Assembly (NCBI GenBank): GCA_002479245.1
Contig: DLMG01000125.1
Span: 1,352 to 16,505 of the forward strand
Source of the DNA: Verrucomicrobia subdivision 3 bacterium UBA7542
Lineage (GTDB): Bacteria > Verrucomicrobiota > Verrucomicrobiia > Limisphaerales > UBA11358
DNA length: 15,154 nucleotides
Direction of reading: 5' to 3'
Shown here: one piece after another, positions 1-6,381 of the stretch
Position numbering within the stretch: position 1 is the first letter of the stretch
Layout of the letters: every line of letters begins with the position of its first letter
Notes under the pieces: model-generated
The model's database searches: none
Told to the model about the DNA's origin: nothing
What the model saw: only the letters and a program-made list of their open reading frames with translations
Translations under genes and position numbers: made by a program

Positions 1-2934
1 CTCATCATCGCGGAGAAACCGTCCGTCGCCGGCGACATCGCCAAGGCGCTCGGCGGATTCAAGAAAGTGGACGACTTTTACGAAAGCGACCAATACGTCG
101 TTTCGTCAGCGGTCGGCCATTTGCTCACCATCGTGCCACCGGAAGGCGTCGAGGCCGTGCGCGGCAAATGGACGTTCAAACACCTCCCGGTCATCCCGCC
201 CCATTTCGATTTGCAGCCAATTGAGAGAACTGAAAACCGGTTGAAGGTCCTGAAAAAGCTCATCAAGCGCGCCGACGTGAACGCGCTGGTGAACGCCTGT
301 GACGCCGGGCGCGAAGGGGAATTGATTTTCCGCAACATCGTCAGATTCACCAAGGCCAAGCAGCCCATCAAACGCCTCTGGCTGCAATCCATGACGCCGG
401 CGGCCATCCGCGAAGGGTTTGCGCAGCTTCGCGAAGACAAGGACCTGCTGCCGCTGGCCGACGCCGCGTACAGCCGTTCGGAGGCCGACTGGCTCGTCGG
501 CATCAACGGTACGCGCGCGATGACCGCGTTCAATTCCAAGCTCGGCGGGTTTTTCAAGACGACCGTCGGTCGCGTCCAGACGCCGACGCTGGCCATCGTG
601 GTTGAGCGCGAGGCGAGAATTCGCAAGTTTGTGTCGCGCGATTTTTGGGAGGTCATCGGCACGTTCGACGCGGCGGCGGGGCAATATACCGGACGCTGGT
701 TCGATGAAAAATTTGACAAACAACGTGCTGCTGGCGTCTCGCCGGCAGAACAAACTGGAAAAGATCAGAACCGCCGGCAAGATGCCGGCGGCACGTTGGA
801 CGCCGACCAGCTCAAGCCCGAGCGCGTCTGGGAAAAATCCCGGGCCGAGGCCATCCGCGACAAATGTCTTGGCAAACCCGGCATCGTCACCGAGGAAAGC
901 AAGCCGAGCACGTCGCTTTCGCCGTTGCTGTATGATTTGACGAGTTTGCAGCGCGACGCGAACTCGCGCTTCGGTTTTTCCGCAAAGAACACTCTGGGCC
1001 TGGCGCAGGCGCTTTACGAGCGGCACAAGGTATTGACGTATCCGCGCACCGATTCGCGGGCGTTGCCGGAGGATTACATCGGCACGGTGCGGAAAACTTT
1101 GGAGATGCTGGTGGCTCAAACTCCCGGGCAATTCACCCATTCGGATCACGCCGTCGGCGGTAGCGGATTTTCCAGCCGTTACGGGAGCTTTGCCTCGAAT
1201 ATCCTTGAACACGATTGGGTGAAACCCAACAAACGCATCTTCAACAACGCAAAAGTTTCCGACCACTTCGCCATCATCCCGACGATGCAACCTCCGAAGG
1301 GCTTGTCCGATGCGGAGAAGAAACTTTACGACCTGGTGATGAAGCGGTTCCTGGCGATTTTTTATCCGGCGGCGGAATTTCTGGAGACCACGCGCATCAC
1401 GCGCGTCGAAGGCGAGCCGTTCAAGAGCGCCGGAAAGGTGCTGGTGAATCCGGGCTGGCTGGCCGTTTATGGCAAGGAGGCGCAGGTGGACGACACGCCG
1501 ACGCTCACGCCGGTGAAGCCGGACGAAAAAGTCGCCACCAGCGGGGTTGAAGTAAAAGATAATGTCACCAAACCGCCGCCGCGCCACACGGAAGCGACAT
1601 TGCTTTACGCGATGGAAGGCGCAGGCAAACTGGTGGAGGACGATGAGCTGCGCGAGGCGATGCGCGAGAAAGGCCTGGGCACACCGGCCACACGCGCGGC
1701 GACCATCGAAGGCTTGATTTACGAGGATTACATCCATCGCAACGGGCGCGAACTGCAGGCGACGGCCAAGGCGTTTTCGTTGATGGAACTGCTGAACGGC
1801 CTGGGCATTCCGGAACTAACCAAACCGGAGCTGACCGGCGATTGGGAATTCAAGCTGCGCCAGATCCAGCGCCGGCAGAAGAGCCGCGCCGAATTCATGT
1901 TGGAAATTGCCGACATGACGCGGCACATCGTCGAGCGCGCCAAAAAATTCGAGGAAGACACGATTCCCGGCGATTTCGGCGTGCTCAAGGTGCCGTGTCC
2001 GAAGTGCGGCGGCGAGGTCCACGAAAAATACAAGCAATTCCAGTGCGTCAACGAAAAGTGCGACTTCGCGGTCTGGAAAACACTGTGCAGCCGGATGTTT
2101 GAGATGGAGGAAGTCGAAAAGCTCATCACGGAAAAACAGGTCGGGCCGTTGCAAAATTTCCGCAGCAAACAGGGATTCCCGTTCGCCGCCGTGCTGAAGC
2201 TGAATGCCGAGTTCAAGATCGAATTTGACTTCGGCAACGGCCAGACAAGGGATGGCGAGGCCGCCGCGCCGGTGGATTTCACCGGCAAGGAACCGCTGGG
2301 CAAATGTCCCAAGTGCGGCGCGCGAGTGTTCGACGCCGGGATGAGTTATATTTGCGAGAAGGCGACGGGCGTGGACAGGACCTGCAAGTTCCGCACCGGT
2401 AAGATCATCCTGCAGCAGGAGATTGCGCCGGAGCAGGTGAAGAAATTGCTCGCCGAAGGCAAAACGGATTTGCTCAAGGGATTTATCTCCAAGAAAACCA
2501 ACCGCAAGTTCGAGGCGTTCCTGATGATCAAGGACGGCGGCACGGCGTTTGAATTCGCGCCGCGCGAACGCAAAACGAAAACGAAGGGCGCGACCTCGAA
2601 GGTGCCGCTGCCGAAGATGGATTTTACGGGCAGGGCGCCCCTCGGCAAATGTCCGAAGTGTGGCGGCCGGGTGTTCGACACCGAAGTGGGTTACCTGTGC
2701 GAGAAGTCGCAGGCGGACGCCCGGCCGTGTAAATTCAGGATCAACCGGGAAATTTTGCAGCAGCCAATTGAGCCGGCGCAGGCGCAAAAACTGTTGGCCG
2801 CGCACAAGACCGATTTGCTCGACCAGTTCATCTCCAAAGCCGGGAAACCGTTTCCGGCCTATCTCGTGATGGACGACAAGGGCAAGGTCACGTTTGAATT
2901 TCCGCCGCGCGAGGGGGAAGTGGAATCGAAGTGA
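1..2934 (+). CDS. topB: DNA topoisomerase III-like type IA topoisomerase, 5' end cut by window edge
   Basis: This enzyme relaxes or decatenates DNA by passing strands through a transient single-strand break held on a tyrosine. The reading frame is open from base 1 (LIIAEKPSVA, the start of the Toprim domain), so only a few N-terminal residues are missing. 977 residues are visible. The Toprim acidic motif DAGREGE is at residues 101-107, with the DAGREGE spelling common in TopB rather than DPDREGE. The catalytic tyrosine is Y347 in TYPRTDSR. The C-terminus has three zinc-ribbon-like modules starting near C666, C769 and C884. The last two are near-duplicates offset by 115 residues (PLGKCPKCG..VFD), each followed by a topoisomerase C-terminal repeat ending FEF.PRE. 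Residues 241-266 are an insert encoded by a palindromic repeat (separate entry). The family call is firm; TopB rather than another type IA branch is a judgement from the Toprim motif. Confidence 0.9.
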   Translation, partial: LIIAEKPSVAGDIAKALGGFKKVDDFYESDQYVVSSAVGHLLTIVPPEGVEAVRGKWTFKHLPVIPPHFDLQPIERTENRLKVLKKLIKRADVNALVNACDAGREGELIFRNIVRFTKAKQPIKRLWLQSMTPAAIREGFAQLREDKDLLPLADAAYSRSEADWLVGINGTRAMTAFNSKLGGFFKTTVGRVQTPTLAIVVEREARIRKFVSRDFWEVIGTFDAAAGQYTGRWFDEKFDKQRAAGVSPAEQTGKDQNRRQDAGGTLDADQLKPERVWEKSRAEAIRDKCLGKPGIVTEESKPSTSLSPLLYDLTSLQRDANSRFGFSAKNTLGLAQALYERHKVLTYPRTDSRALPEDYIGTVRKTLEMLVAQTPGQFTHSDHAVGGSGFSSRYGSFASNILEHDWVKPNKRIFNNAKVSDHFAIIPTMQPPKGLSDAEKKLYDLVMKRFLAIFYPAAEFLETTRITRVEGEPFKSAGKVLVNPGWLAVYGKEAQVDDTPTLTPVKPDEKVATSGVEVKDNVTKPPPRHTEATLLYAMEGAGKLVEDDELREAMREKGLGTPATRAATIEGLIYEDYIHRNGRELQATAKAFSLMELLNGLGIPELTKPELTGDWEFKLRQIQRRQKSRAEFMLEIADMTRHIVERAKKFEEDTIPGDFGVLKVPCPKCGGEVHEKYKQFQCVNEKCDFAVWKTLCSRMFEMEEVEKLITEKQVGPLQNFRSKQGFPFAAVLKLNAEFKIEFDFGNGQTRDGEAAAPVDFTGKEPLGKCPKCGARVFDAGMSYICEKATGVDRTCKFRTGKIILQQEIAPEQVKKLLAEGKTDLLKGFISKKTNRKFEAFLMIKDGGTAFEFAPRERKTKTKGATSKVPLPKMDFTGRAPLGKCPKCGGRVFDTEVGYLCEKSQADARPCKFRINREILQQPIEPAQAQKLLAAHKTDLLDQFISKAGKPFPAYLVMDDKGKVTFEFPPREGEVESK
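721..798. repeat. In-frame palindromic repeat element inside the topoisomerase gene
   Basis: Two 26-nt arms (721-746 and 773-798) are inverted copies matching at 22 of 26 positions. All four differences are transitions, and three of them still allow G-T pairing. The element is 78 nt, exactly 26 codons, so the frame is kept. It encodes RAAGVSPAE on the left arm and RRQDAGGT on the right arm. It lies between the conserved GRWFDE and the following VWEKSRAEAI segment, where type IA topoisomerases usually have a short variable linker. The arms carry a GGCGTCTCGCC core resembling the GGCGTCCCGCC core of the intergenic repeat at 2959-3040. It looks like a mobile palindromic element tolerated in a surface loop. 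Confidence 0.8.
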
Positions 2935-2958
2935 ACGGTTGAACTCGCGCCGTGCAGT

Positions 2959-3040
2959 ACCTGGGAGCGCCGGCGTCCCGCCGGCGAGTTGATGAGTTGC
3001 TTTTTTCGAGAACGCCGGCGGGACGCCAGCGCTCCCAGGT
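2959..3040. repeat. Intergenic GC-rich inverted repeat (REP-like pair of hairpins)
   Basis: Arms at 2959-2986 and 3013-3040 are inverted copies identical at 27 of 28 positions, separated by a 26-nt loop that contains TTTTTT. The left arm is also a hairpin on its own: CGCCGGCG-TCC-CGCCGGCG. It lies 24 nt after the topoisomerase stop and before the recombinase gene. It could end transcription or protect the mRNA 3' end, but the T-run is in the loop and not after the stem, so a classic intrinsic terminator is not supported. The layout GGAGCG + hairpin with a TCC loop is shared with the repeats at 5304-5330 and 13108-13221. Confidence 0.85.
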
Positions 3041-3107
3041 TGTCACTCCCCGACCAATTACCAAAAGATTGAGTTTCTCCGCGCCATCAGCGTAACCTGC
3101 GTTCGCA

Positions 3108-4073
3108 ATGGAAAGCGCCGCCAAATCTGCAACCGAAGGCCACGACCAGTGGATCCGGAAATTTCTCACCCATCTGGCCACGGACCGCGGGGCGTCGGTT
3201 TACACGCAGCGGAATTACCGGCAGGCGTTGCTGGAATTTTTTCACTGGCACCGCGAGGAACAACAGGAACCGCCTGCATGGGAAAAGCTGCAACGCGATG
3301 ATTTTCGCGGTTACCTGCGGTTTTTGGGCCGGCAGAATTTGAGTCGCGCGGCGATTCAACTGCGCTTTTGCGCATTGCGGACGTTTTACAAGTTTCTGAT
3401 TCGACACGGTGTGGTCGAGACGTCGCCGATAAAAAATCTGGCGCTGCCGAAGCCGGGCCGGCGATTACCGAAGTATCTGACCAAACAGCAAATACTCGAT
3501 TTGCTTGGCGCGCCGGTCAAACTCATGGCCACGCCCCGGCGCAAAGGGCCGGGCCGGCCGATTTCGGCCAGTGTATGTCTGCGGGATGTCGCAGTGCTGG
3601 AAACGATTTACTCGTGCGGATTGCGCGTGAGCGAATTGTGCGGGTTGCGGGTGGAGGACATGGATTGGCAGGAGCAACTGGTGCGGGTGCGCGGCAAAGG
3701 GAAAAAAGAACGGCTCGTGCCGATTGGCAAACCGGCGTTGCAGGCGATTGAAAATTATTGGAGCACGTTGAAGCGGCCGCCGTCCGGAGAATCACCGGTG
3801 TTTTTTGCGGAACCAAAAAAGAACACAAGGCTCCAGCCGATTCAGTTGTCCCGGCGTTTGAAACAATATCTCGCCATTGCCGGACTCGATCCCGGCCTGA
3901 CCCCGCACAAATTGCGGCATAGTTACGCGACGCACCTGTTGGATGCGGGTGCGGATTTGCGGAGCGTGCAGGAATTGCTTGGCCACGCGCATCTCATTAC
4001 GACACAGGTTTACACCCACGTCACCACCGAGCGGTTGAAGAAAGCTTACGACGCCGCGCACCCGCGGGCGTAG
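3108..4073 (+). CDS. Tyrosine recombinase of the XerC/XerD type
   Basis: Predicted cytoplasmic site-specific recombinase of 321 residues. Xer proteins resolve chromosome dimers at dif; related integrases move phages or cassettes. The N-terminal SAM-like DNA-binding domain spans about residues 12-105 and the catalytic domain about 120-315. All catalytic residues are present: R173 (SCGLRVSEL), K197 (RGKGKKER), H267 and R270 (HKLRHSYATH), H293 (LGHAH) and the nucleophile Y302 (TQVYTHV). The R-K and H-Y spacings (24 and 9 residues) match XerD. It has roughly 15 extra residues (about 140-158, TPRRKGPGRP) just before the first catalytic arginine, making it longer than the usual ~300. The ATG at 3108 fits the family N-terminus, though no clear ribosome binding site precedes it. 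XerC and XerD cannot be told apart here, so no symbol is given. Confidence 0.92.
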   Translation: MESAAKSATEGHDQWIRKFLTHLATDRGASVYTQRNYRQALLEFFHWHREEQQEPPAWEKLQRDDFRGYLRFLGRQNLSRAAIQLRFCALRTFYKFLIRHGVVETSPIKNLALPKPGRRLPKYLTKQQILDLLGAPVKLMATPRRKGPGRPISASVCLRDVAVLETIYSCGLRVSELCGLRVEDMDWQEQLVRVRGKGKKERLVPIGKPALQAIENYWSTLKRPPSGESPVFFAEPKKNTRLQPIQLSRRLKQYLAIAGLDPGLTPHKLRHSYATHLLDAGADLRSVQELLGHAHLITTQVYTHVTTERLKKAYDAAHPRA

Positions 4074-4079
4074 GAAACG

Positions 4080-4880
4080 TCAAGGTGTGACGGCCCGATA
4101 AAATCGGCTCGGTGTATTTCCCGACACCTGGTCGGTCATCGCAATGTTTGCGTTTGAATCCGCCGTGGCGCTGCCCAGGGTTTGCCACTGCGGCGAATTG
4201 AGCGACGGTGTATATTGCACCCGGCAAACTGTGCCGGGCGTGGCAAGAAACTGAAGGGTTATGGTTCCCGTGGCTGAACAGGTGATCGCCAAAGCCGACA
4301 GAATCTGCGGGTTGGAATAAAAGACGGCCCGATAAAATCGGCTCGGTGTGTTTCCCGACACTTGGTCGGTTATCGTAATATTTCCATTTGAATCTGCCGT
4401 CGCACTGCCCCAAATTTTCCATTTTGCCGGATTGAGTGAGGGGGTGTATTCAACCAAGCAAACCGAGCCCGGCGCCGCCTGAAAGGAAAGACTCATGGTT
4501 CCATTCGCCAATGCTGTCAGTTTCACCGCTGACAGCGCTTGGGGAGTGTAGTACATCACGGTTGAGGGGGGACTTTCGATGCCGTTGCAGTCATAATCGG
4601 TCACATAGAAAAAGTAATTTGTAGATGCCAGAAGATTGTAAAGCGTGGCCATGTTGGTCATGCCCACATCCAGGCGATTGGTCGCCCCCGAACCCGTAAT
4701 CCCGTAGTAAAGCGCGTAACCCGCAACCGAGGAATCCGGGCTGTAATTCCAAGCCAGCGTGCAGGGGCTGGCATAAAGAACCCCAGCCTCAATCCGGGTG
4801 AATTGGGTGAGGAACGCCGAAGAACTCACGAGAAGAATCCTAAGAATCAAAACTATTTTACAACACGTACAGTTCCGCAT
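4080..4880 (-). CDS. Exported FN3-domain protein with two C-terminal tandem repeats, function unknown
   Basis: A 266-residue protein of unknown function. The chosen start (ATG at 4880) gives a plausible signal peptide: positive and hydrophobic residues 8-25 (KIVLILRILLVSSSAFL). The frame stays open upstream to 5054, but that part enters repeat-filled DNA. Residues ~42-112 look like a fibronectin type III domain (LAWNYSPDSSVAGYALYYG ... NYFFYVTDYDCNGIES). Two repeats follow at about 116-190 and 194-266, offset by exactly 78 residues, both ending SGNTPSRFYRAV. Repeats of this beta-rich type (V.YTPSLN...W..LGSATADSN) are typical C-terminal modules of large exported verrucomicrobial proteins; that is recalled family knowledge. 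The gene converges on the recombinase with a 6-nt gap. A decayed copy of the repeat lies upstream at 5445-5572. This may be a remnant of a once larger secreted protein. Confidence 0.7.
   Translation of the reverse strand: MRNCTCCKIVLILRILLVSSSAFLTQFTRIEAGVLYASPCTLAWNYSPDSSVAGYALYYGITGSGATNRLDVGMTNMATLYNLLASTNYFFYVTDYDCNGIESPPSTVMYYTPQALSAVKLTALANGTMSLSFQAAPGSVCLVEYTPSLNPAKWKIWGSATADSNGNITITDQVSGNTPSRFYRAVFYSNPQILSALAITCSATGTITLQFLATPGTVCRVQYTPSLNSPQWQTLGSATADSNANIAMTDQVSGNTPSRFYRAVTP
4089..4550 (-). repeat. Tandem duplication of a 234-bp unit inside the FN3-protein gene
   Basis: The DNA beginning GACGGCCCGATAAAATCGG at 4089 recurs at 4323, an offset of 234 nt (78 codons). The first ~60 nt of the two copies are nearly identical, differing mainly by transitions, and similarity then falls. 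This uneven divergence suggests either partial gene conversion or selection on the SGNTPSRFYRAV end of each repeat. Confidence 0.75.
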
Positions 4881-5070
4881 ACTACTAAGCTCAGTTAAGC
4901 AAGGTGCGTGCCCTTTTTGATTATTGATGAATTGGGGCAAAATTGTGTTTGCAAATAACAAAATCCGGTGAAGTGCGCGTCGCGAGCCGGCAGGAAGCTT
5001 GAAAAAATGTGACACGATGCATTCGTGGGCGCGGAAATTGACCCGCGAATTCAAGATGCCGACGTTGGAG

Positions 5071-5120
5071 TGTCAGAAAAAAACAGTCCGATCGAATCGG
5101 ATTGGCGGATTTTTTGACAA
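5071..5120. repeat. Composite palindrome with A/T-run outer stem
   Basis: An outer stem pairs TGTCAgAAAAAA (5071-5082) with TTTTTTGACA (5111-5120), with one bulged G. An inner stem TCCGAT-CGA-ATCGGA lies at 5087-5101. The A-run on one side and T-run on the other would resemble a bidirectional terminator, but no gene ends here, so a relict mobile palindrome is equally likely. Confidence 0.5.
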
Positions 5121-5180
5121 CCAGCCGGCTATCATCACGCTCTTATTTGAATCTGTCGTTTCGTCATTCACCAGTGAATC

Positions 5181-5247
5181 GGATTGAGACAAGGTGCGGA
5201 TTCGAGGGCGCATTGCCTAAAAGTTGGAGCGTGGGTTGTCTCAATCC
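5181..5247. repeat. Inverted repeat with perfect 12-bp arms
   Basis: GGATTGAGACAA (5181-5192) and TTGTCTCAATCC (5236-5247) are perfect inverted copies around a 43-nt centre. The 11-mer GAATCGGATTG that begins the left arm also occurs at 5094-5104 in the neighbouring palindrome, so the two elements may be related. Confidence 0.6.
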
Positions 5248-5303
5248 GCAGTTGGTGGCAGGCGGTGGTGGGCGTGGGAATTTCTGCCCTCGCGTCCCGG
5301 ACG

Positions 5304-5330
5304 GCTGCGGCTTGGGACAAGCCGCGCTCC
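5304..5330. repeat. Single arm of a dispersed hairpin repeat
   Basis: These 27 nt are the exact reverse complement of 13108-13134, about 7.8 kb away. The centre forms an 8-bp hairpin (GCGGCTTG-TCC-CAAGCCGC on the minus strand). Unlike the copy at 13108-13221 no clear second arm is visible nearby; GGGC-AACTC-GCCC just downstream (about 5355-5372) may be a decayed partner. Confidence 0.8.
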
Positions 5331-5444
5331 GTTTTAGTGTCCGTTCTTTTGGGCAACTCGCCCTTGATATGGCTCCCTGAAGGCTGGTAGCCCATCCGCG
5401 GGCTTGAAACGGTCGTAGCTTCGCCCTCCAATTTAGGACGTCTA

Positions 5445-5572
5445 AGGGGACGATGAACCGGCTATGCGAAACTTTGTCGTAAATGCGACAAAGTTTCGTA
5501 TGGGCTTTTGCAGTGGCGCTGCCCAAGGTTTGCCATTGAGGCGGAGTGAGCGAGAGTGTATTCGACGCGCAT
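5445..5572 (-). pseudogene. Decayed fragment of the FN3-protein C-terminal repeat
   Basis: On the minus strand this reads SLTPPQWQTLGSATA, then DKVSHSRFIV after a disrupted middle. The intact gene at 4080-4240 reads SLNSPQWQTLGSATA and then DQVSGNTPSRFYRAV. At DNA level 5510-5562 aligns closely with about 4162-4215, and 5447-5464 resembles 4089-4108. The fragment lacks a proper start, signal peptide and FN3 domain, and it carries a perfect hairpin in its middle. It is best read as a broken relative or a leftover of a duplication. Confidence 0.65.
5467..5498. repeat. Perfect 13-bp hairpin inside the decayed repeat fragment
   Basis: CGAAACTTTGTCG (5467-5479) and CGACAAAGTTTCG (5486-5498) are perfect inverted copies around the 6-nt loop TAAATG; pairing extends outward with wobble pairs. 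No T-run follows. It sits where the fragment's similarity to the intact FN3-protein repeat is interrupted, which suggests insertion of a small palindromic element. Confidence 0.75.
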
Positions 5573-5593
5573 GCATATTGCGCCAGTTGCGGC

Positions 5594-5625
5594 TTGACAT
5601 TTATGGGCATGAATCGGAATATGTC
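5594..5625 (+). promoter_or_regulatory. Possible sigma-70-type promoter for the EIIA/Ehr operon
   Basis: A perfect -35 hexamer TTGACA is at 5594-5599. The -10 is weak: GAATAT at 5617-5622 (17-nt spacer) or TATGTC at 5620-5625 (20-nt spacer). The position, 45-55 nt before the operon's first ATG, is reasonable. Support is only the -35 match and the location. Confidence 0.35.
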
Positions 5626-5670
5626 TAATAATGTCCAAAGTGAATTGAGTCGTTTGGGCATCTAGAAAAA

Positions 5671-6381
5671 ATGCAAATTACAGTCAGAGAAGTTGCCGGC
5701 CTGCTGAATATTTCAGAAAAGACAGTCTATCGCTGGATTGATGAGCGTAAACTGCCTGGTTATCGGCTGAACGGGCAGTATCGCTTCCATCGCGCTGAGT
5801 TGCTTGAGTGGGCGACGGCAAACCGCATCAACGTGTCTCCCCGCATTTTCGAGGAACCGGAAAGTCAATCGGGTCCGCTTCCTGAATTGTCCGATGCCCT
5901 TGAATCCGGCGGGGTTTTTTACCGTTTGGCCGGCAGGAACAAGGCGGAGGTTCTCCGCAATGTGGTCGAAGTACTCAGGCTGCCGGACGAGGTGGATCGT
6001 AAATTTCTGTTGCAGGTTTTGCTGGCGCGCGAGGCGCTGGAGTCCACCGCGGTCGGTGACGGCATTGCCATTCCGCATGTAAGAAATCCCATTGTGCTGC
6101 ATGTCCCGCAGCCGGTGGTGACGTTATGTTTTCTTGAAACGCCGGTGGATTTTGGGGCGCTGGACGGACAGCCGGTCCACACTTTGTTTACGTTCATCAG
6201 CCCGATGGTCAAGGCGCATCTGCATCTGCTTTCGCGTCTGGCGTTCGCGTTGCGCAACCCGGAGTTCAAAGCGCTGATTATCAGGCAGGCGGGCCGCGAC
6301 GAAATCCTGGCTTCGGCAAGGCGGATCAGTGACAGCCTCCGCGTTCCCGTGAACGCAACCCAGAAGGAGGCGGTGCGGTGA
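5671..6381 (+). CDS. Helix-turn-helix / PTS EIIA (PtsN-like) fusion protein, likely regulator
   Basis: A 236-residue fusion with two clear parts. Residues 1-50 form an excisionase/MerR-type DNA-binding helix-turn-helix (TVREVAGLLNISEKTVYRWI ... YRFHRAELLEWA). Residues ~75-225 form a PTS EIIA type-2 domain. The phosphorylatable histidine is H136 in GDGIAIPH, and the second conserved histidine region is VKAHLHLLSRLAFALRNPEF. EIIA domains accept phosphate from HPr or NPr. PtsN relatives work as regulators, not sugar transporters, and no EIIB or EIIC is encoded nearby. Its stop overlaps the next gene's start by 4 nt, so it is co-translated with the hydrogenase-like genes. A cytoplasmic, phosphorylation-sensitive transcription regulator of this operon is the natural inference; no target is proven. 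No strong ribosome binding site precedes the ATG. Confidence 0.9.
   Translation: MQITVREVAGLLNISEKTVYRWIDERKLPGYRLNGQYRFHRAELLEWATANRINVSPRIFEEPESQSGPLPELSDALESGGVFYRLAGRNKAEVLRNVVEVLRLPDEVDRKFLLQVLLAREALESTAVGDGIAIPHVRNPIVLHVPQPVVTLCFLETPVDFGALDGQPVHTLFTFISPMVKAHLHLLSRLAFALRNPEFKALIIRQAGRDEILASARRISDSLRVPVNATQKEAVR
6364..6370 (+). promoter_or_regulatory. Shine-Dalgarno that fixes the GTG start of the HyfB-like gene
   Basis: AAGGAGG ends 7 nt before the GTG at 6378. It lies inside the end of the EIIA gene and supports the 4-nt GTGA overlap (translational coupling) over later ATG starts. Confidence 0.85.

Larger units (their letters stand above)
4881..5670. other. 790-nt intergenic region without a convincing gene, rich in inverted repeats
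   Basis: This region separates the minus-strand FN3 gene from the plus-strand EIIA operon. A minus-strand frame is open across 5164-5661, but its translation is a patchwork of repeat elements and a gene remnant, so it is not annotated as a gene. The stretch holds palindromes at 5071-5120, 5181-5247 and 5467-5498, a dispersed hairpin repeat at 5304-5330, a decayed gene fragment at 5445-5572, and a possible promoter at 5594-5625. Nothing is recognised between 4881 and about 5070. Confidence 0.6.

Noticed and set aside
106..1737. A 543-residue open frame on the minus strand opposite the topoisomerase gene
   Set aside because: The plus strand carries a fully recognisable topoisomerase; the antisense frame is Arg/Ala-rich, has no domain signal and is explained by high GC. 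The similar long antisense frame at 1816-2805 is rejected for the same reason.
2959..3040. An intrinsic terminator after the topoisomerase gene
   Set aside because: The stem is strong, but the T-run is inside the loop and none follows the right arm; the shared layout with other sites fits a dispersed repeat better.
3108..4073. The tyrosine recombinase as the integrase of a mobile island covering this window
   Set aside because: No attachment-site duplication, phage, relaxase or transposase gene is visible, and the protein looks like a chromosomal XerC/XerD type.
5164..5661. A 165-residue minus-strand open frame in the intergenic region
   Set aside because: Its translation runs through palindromic repeats and a decayed FN3-protein fragment; no start signal or coherent domain is present.
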